DNA of 64,000 bases from Tellurirhabdus rosea (GTDB lineage Bacteria; Bacteroidota; Bacteroidia; Cytophagales; Spirosomataceae): the NCBI RefSeq assembly GCF_026278345.1, contig NZ_CP111085.1, positions 2,120,001 through 2,184,000 on the forward strand. Direction: 5' to 3'. The notes beneath the pieces are model-generated. The model searched no databases. It was not told the origin of the DNA and saw only the letters and a program-made list of their open reading frames with translations. The position numbers were made by a program, and so were the translations under genes. This document shows positions 61,378 through 64,000 of the stretch, in pieces; the stretch's first letter is position 1; each line of letters begins with the position of its first letter.

Positions 61378-62247
61378 ATGACCCGTCCGCTCCCGCCCTT
61401 TGCCATTCTGAAAGGTTTTCTGCGCCTCATCCGGGTGCAGAATCTGCTCATTATCGTGGCAACGCAGTACCTGGCGCGGGTGGCCCTCATCGGTCCCCGC
61501 GACAACTGGCCGCAGCTGCTGCTGGACCGGCATCTGTTTCTGCTTTCACTCTCAACCGTTTGCATCGCCGCGGCGGGGTACATCATCAACGATTATTTCG
61601 ATGTCAAGATCGACATCATCAACAAGCCGGAGCGGGTCATTATCGGACGGTATCTGCGCCGCAGGGTAGCGATGGGCACGCACCAGGCGCTCAACCTCAT
61701 CGGGCTGGCGATCGGCTTTTACCTCAGCAAATGGATTTTTCTGCTGGATTTTGTGTCGGTAACGCTGCTGTGGTTCTATTCGTCTAATTTTAAGCGGCAG
61801 CCTTTTATCGGAAACTTCATCGTTTCGTTTCTCACGGCCCTTTCGCTGGTGGCCCTGGCCGTTTTTTACCGGCAGCAGGTGGATCTGCTCCTTATTTACG
61901 CCCTGTTTTCGTTCTGCATTTCGCTGGTCCGGGAAATCATCAAGGATATGGAGGACGTGCGCGGGGATGAGCGGTTCGGCTGCCGGACGCTGCCCATCAT
62001 CTGGGGTCTGCGCCGAACCAAAAACCTGCTGTACGTCCTGATTGCCACTTTCATCGCCATTCTTTTCAGCATGGCGCACTCGCTCGGTAACCCGCAGCTG
62101 AGCTGGATTTTCATGATTCTGCTTCTCCCGATCACCTGGCTCGTTTACCGCCTCGTCATGGCCGACACCCGCCGGGACTTTTCTTACCTGAGCTCCCTTT
62201 GCAAGCTGATCATGCTGATTGGCGTCGTAAGCATGGCGTGGGTATGA
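61378..62247 (+). CDS. UbiA-superfamily prenyltransferase (geranylgeranylglycerol-phosphate type)
   Basis: The 289-residue membrane protein has about eight helices. It carries the two Asp-rich motifs, NDYFDVKID (residues 71-79) and DMEDVRGDERFG near 195. This form with IIKDMEDVRGDE is typical of the (S)-2,3-di-O-geranylgeranylglyceryl-phosphate/UbiA-like proteins annotated in Bacteroidota, but other prenyl acceptors such as quinone precursors are possible. It is divergent from bshA with a 126-bp spacer. The NDH-2 gene nearby also needs quinone, which is no proof of a link. Confidence 0.82.
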   Translation: MTRPLPPFAILKGFLRLIRVQNLLIIVATQYLARVALIGPRDNWPQLLLDRHLFLLSLSTVCIAAAGYIINDYFDVKIDIINKPERVIIGRYLRRRVAMGTHQALNLIGLAIGFYLSKWIFLLDFVSVTLLWFYSSNFKRQPFIGNFIVSFLTALSLVALAVFYRQQVDLLLIYALFSFCISLVREIIKDMEDVRGDERFGCRTLPIIWGLRRTKNLLYVLIATFIAILFSMAHSLGNPQLSWIFMILLLPITWLVYRLVMADTRRDFSYLSSLCKLIMLIGVVSMAWV

Positions 62248-62309
62248 CGGACCTTTGATTTGCGGGCCTTATTGCCTAACTTAAGGTCTGTCAATCAACG
62301 CTCTGTCTT

Positions 62310-63002
62310 ATGAAAACACGTTTTCTGGTACTCCTGGCTTTTCTTTTTTCTCTGCCCGCATTGGCGCAGGATTGCGGCGACTTCAAAGTAAAGGCGGGAA
62401 CGGGCTTTGAACTGCTTTCCTACAATGCCCGGGATAAGATGAATGGTCGGCTGGTGTATACGTTCAAAAATATCCGGCGCGAGGGCGGTTCGACGGTCAT
62501 GGATGTCGTTATGAACACCTTCGATGAAAAAGGAAAGGGAACCGGCGAATACACGCTTCACTACCTCTGCAACGGCAACGAAATCATCGCCGACCTGTCC
62601 CCGATGGTTCAGCAGAACAATCCGGCCATGAAAAACATGGAGATGAAAATGAAGGTGAACGAACTGGCTTATCCGACCCGATTCACCGTCGGGCAGAAAC
62701 TGAAAGACGGACGGCTGGAGGCGGAAATGTTCAACAACGGCAGCAAAATGATGGACATGAACCTGCTCATGGCCAACCGGCAGGTGGAAAGCCGCGAGTC
62801 GCTGACCATTCCGGCCGGAACCTACAACGCGTTCAAGCTGAACTCCGACATGAACATCGAAAACCGGACGATGGGCATTCCGATCAAAATGACGATGAAA
62901 ACCGTCAGCTACCGCGTCGAAGACGTCTTATTCGACCTCAAAACAGAAACCTACCGCAACGGCAAACTGATCGGGTACACGGTGCTGAACAAGATTCTGT
63001 GA
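62310..63002 (+). CDS. Secreted protein, DUF3108/TapB-like
   Basis: The 230-residue protein has a signal peptide ending PALAQ. The mature part, with a single Cys pair region (QDCGDFKV near the start and YLCNGN near residue 88), is beta-rich, with YNARDKMNGRLVYTF, NAFKLNSDMNI and SYRVEDVLFDLKTETYRNGKLIGYTVL. This pattern fits the DUF3108-like periplasmic beta-barrel/TapB family. Function unknown. It stands alone, 62 bp after the prenyltransferase, and is followed by an inverted repeat. Confidence 0.68.
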   Translation: MKTRFLVLLAFLFSLPALAQDCGDFKVKAGTGFELLSYNARDKMNGRLVYTFKNIRREGGSTVMDVVMNTFDEKGKGTGEYTLHYLCNGNEIIADLSPMVQQNNPAMKNMEMKMKVNELAYPTRFTVGQKLKDGRLEAEMFNNGSKMMDMNLLMANRQVESRESLTIPAGTYNAFKLNSDMNIENRTMGIPIKMTMKTVSYRVEDVLFDLKTETYRNGKLIGYTVLNKIL

Positions 63003-63017
63003 GGCGGGGAAAATAAA

Positions 63018-63093
63018 TTTCCTGTAGCAACGTCTCCGACTGGCAGGGCCTGCGAGGAAGCGCCCGGCGATTGGGAGACGTTGCTACGGGAAA
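63018..63093. terminator. Inverted repeat GTAGCAACGTCTCC between convergent genes
   Basis: Arms 63018-63037 and 63074-63093 match at 19 of 20 positions. The 36-nt loop is GC-rich. It lies between two convergent genes and probably ends both transcripts. The word GTAGCAACGTCTCC is, to my knowledge, recurrent in Bacteroidota and cyanobacterial intergenic repeats; I cannot check that here. Confidence 0.8.
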
Positions 63094-63101
63094 CCGGTGG
63101 C

Positions 63102-63653
63102 TTACTGGGCCACCGTTAGATTAAATTCCAGATTGACGTCGTCGCTGCCGGGCTGGGTCGTTCCGTTCTTGGTGCCGGGCTGGTGGCGGAGCTGCACCCG
63201 CAGTTTTCCGGTTCCGGCGGCCCCGGTCCGGGCGGTGCCCGTCAGACCGATGGGCAGGTTTTTGCTGTCCTTATCCGTGGCGGTATAGGTAAGCAGGGCC
63301 GCGGGCGACGGGGTGTAGATCACCAGATGCTCGTCGGCCTCTTCGGCCACCTCGGTCGTGATGTTTTTAGCCGGATTTTTACTTTCGTCCAGAAATTCAA
63401 CGTCGAGCCGGTACGTGGCGTTCGGCTTCAGAGCGACGTTGTCGAACCGCGAGGGTGCCGCGCCTCCGTCCCCATCCGTGTCGCGATACGTGAACGTCTG
63501 CGTGTTGGTGGTTCCCTGTTCGGTAAATTTCAGCGATACCGTGGTAATCAGCTCGTTCTCCTCCGGCTCTACGGCATCGTCCGCCCGGTCACAGGCCACA
63601 AAAGCCAGCAGGCTAAATCCCAGAATAAACAGTCTACCGTGTTTTTTAAGCAT
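63102..63653 (-). CDS. Lipoprotein of unknown function, divergent from merC
   Basis: From ATG 63653 (ATG 63656 is equally possible) the protein has 183 residues with a lipoprotein signal, lipobox FVAC (Cys21). The mature part is beta-rich with ITTVSLKFTEQGTTNTQTFTYRD, ALKPNATYRLDVEFLDES and LRVQLRHQPGTKNG. No named family is recognised. Its promoter shares an operator array with merC, so it should be co-regulated with a metal-related protein and may be a metal-linked surface or periplasmic protein. Confidence 0.75.
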   Translation of the reverse strand: MLKKHGRLFILGFSLLAFVACDRADDAVEPEENELITTVSLKFTEQGTTNTQTFTYRDTDGDGGAAPSRFDNVALKPNATYRLDVEFLDESKNPAKNITTEVAEEADEHLVIYTPSPAALLTYTATDKDSKNLPIGLTGTARTGAAGTGKLRVQLRHQPGTKNGTTQPGSDDVNLEFNLTVAQ

Positions 63654-63697
63654 CATTTCTGTGAAGATTGATTGTGGATGTTTACCAGCTCTGGCTG

Positions 63698-63728
63698 CAA
63701 AGCTAGATTCAATGCAACAAGGTTGCAA
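63698..63728 (-). promoter_or_regulatory. Predicted promoter of the lipoprotein gene
   Basis: On the minus strand TTG (63728-63726), 20 nt, then TAGCTTTG (63705-63698), an exact Bacteroidota promoter. Its -33 element overlaps the first palindromic operator. Confidence 0.7.
63713..63727. promoter_or_regulatory. Operator palindrome 1 TGCAAC-AAG-GTTGCA
   Basis: An exact palindrome of 6-nt arms with 3-nt centre. It covers the -33 region of the lipoprotein promoter. Confidence 0.7.
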
Positions 63729-63735
63729 CTATTTT

Positions 63736-63750
63736 TGCAACTTTATTGCA
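63736..63750. promoter_or_regulatory. Operator palindrome 2 TGCAAC-TTT-ATTGCA
   Basis: The same palindrome with one mismatch, 23 nt from the first, so on nearly the same helix face. Confidence 0.6.
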
Positions 63751-63801
63751 TTCACTGTAGTTTAGAGCAAACAGTCACTAAATTTACCCGCGCAAAAGTT
63801 C

Positions 63802-63816
63802 TGCAACAATGTTGCA
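63802..63816. promoter_or_regulatory. Operator palindrome 3 TGCAAC-AAT-GTTGCA
   Basis: An exact palindrome that contains the -33 TTG (63812-63814) of the merC promoter. Confidence 0.7.
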
Positions 63817-63842
63817 CAGTTATCCCAACTGTTCTACCTTTG
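63812..63842 (+). promoter_or_regulatory. Predicted promoter of merC
   Basis: TTG (63812-63814), 20 nt, TACCTTTG (63835-63842) is an exact Bacteroidota promoter, 24 nt before the merC ATG. Confidence 0.7.
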
Positions 63843-63866
63843 CTCCCGCAAGCCACAATAACCGCT

Positions 63867-64000
63867 ATGAAACTGGATATTCTGTCGAAGAAAGCTGATT
63901 ACGTAGGAATCACGGGGTCTGTTCTGTGCATCATTCACTGCCTGGCAACGCCCGTTCTGCTGATGACCTCGTCAGTATTTCGACACGATTCGATCCGGAT
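63867..64000 (+). CDS. MerC-domain membrane protein, cut by the window edge
   Basis: Forty-four codons are present. The N-terminus DILSKKADYVGITGSVLCIIHC followed by LATPVLLM fits the start of the MerC family of small membrane proteins, with the first helix holding a Cys-x3-Cys-type metal-binding pattern (CIIHC). MerC was first known for mercury uptake; the Bacteroidota members are linked in context to other metals. The rest of the gene is outside the window. Confidence 0.75.
   Translation, partial: MKLDILSKKADYVGITGSVLCIIHCLATPVLLMTSSVFRHDSIR

Noticed and set aside
1-64000. tRNA, rRNA or tmRNA genes
   Set aside because: No cloverleaf-like sequence, conserved T-arm or rRNA stretch was recognised in any spacer; a covariance-model scan would be the decisive test.

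Overview
The window is a 64 kb piece of a GC-rich Bacteroidota chromosome, most likely order Cytophagales, family Spirosomaceae or a close relative. The evidence is a type IX secretion (T9SS) accessory lipoprotein with PorE architecture, a T9SS-type cargo protein with the LPVELVSF signature, a TonB-dependent receptor, a fused SecDF, bacillithiol synthesis (BshA), a PdhB of the family type, and promoters of the Bacteroidota form (TTG, about 20 nt, TAnnTTTG) rather than the E. coli form. I found no rRNA, tRNA, CRISPR array, prophage or intact insertion sequence. The one mobile-type relic is a broken Rpn-family nuclease gene behind recJ.

Layout. 0-8 kb: membrane protein, MFS exporter, mazG, T9SS cargo protein, recJ, Rpn pseudogene, lptB, recO. 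8-13.3 kb: a two-gene sugar-acid module (FAH-family dehydratase plus aldehyde dehydrogenase) convergent to a DUF1800-DUF1501 pair. 13.3-14.6 kb: an AT-richer, gene-poor stretch with palindromes. 14.6-28.9 kb: PorE-like lipoprotein, TspO-like protein, AAA ATPase, folK, SRPBCC protein, TonB receptor, gatC, acyltransferase, purH, cytochrome P450, ZU5 lipoprotein. 29-32.5 kb: GH18 protein, LTXXQ-type protein, pdhB. 32.5-35.7 kb: a persulfide and sulfite handling cluster (Crp/Fnr regulator, DUF2892, TauE, CstB-like enzyme). 35.7-41 kb: amino acid permease, secDF, a small membrane protein. 41.1-45.3 kb: NAD biosynthesis genes nadC, nadA and nadB with a VapBC-type toxin-antitoxin pair wedged between nadA and nadB. 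45.4-55.5 kb: membrane protein, udk, S9 peptidase, nuoA-(secreted protein)-nuoB-nuoC, a thioredoxin-like secreted protein, a PadR pair. 55.7-64 kb: lipid-flippase-type ABC transporter, fatty acid hydroxylase, NDH-2, bshA, UbiA-type prenyltransferase, two envelope proteins and the start of merC.

Three regulatory or structural signals are worth most attention. (1) A TGTGA-N6-TCACA site lies between the Crp/Fnr gene and the persulfide operon, at about -41 of a promoter that has a good -7 box but no -33 TTG; this is the geometry of an activator-dependent promoter. (2) The divergent lipoprotein/merC region at 63.7-63.85 kb carries three TGCAAC-N3-(G/A)TTGCA palindromes; two of them contain the -33 TTG of the two opposing promoters. 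(3) Many intergenic spaces hold long, often perfect inverted repeats (up to 40 bp per arm). Their arms use different repeated words at different loci, but three share an internal GCTCCGCC...GGCGAAGC core and others share arm words. They behave like a modular family of hairpins, and two of them run into the reading frame of the acyltransferase gene between them. Also notable are a one-base frameshift in the antitoxin gene and a fused gene end at recJ.
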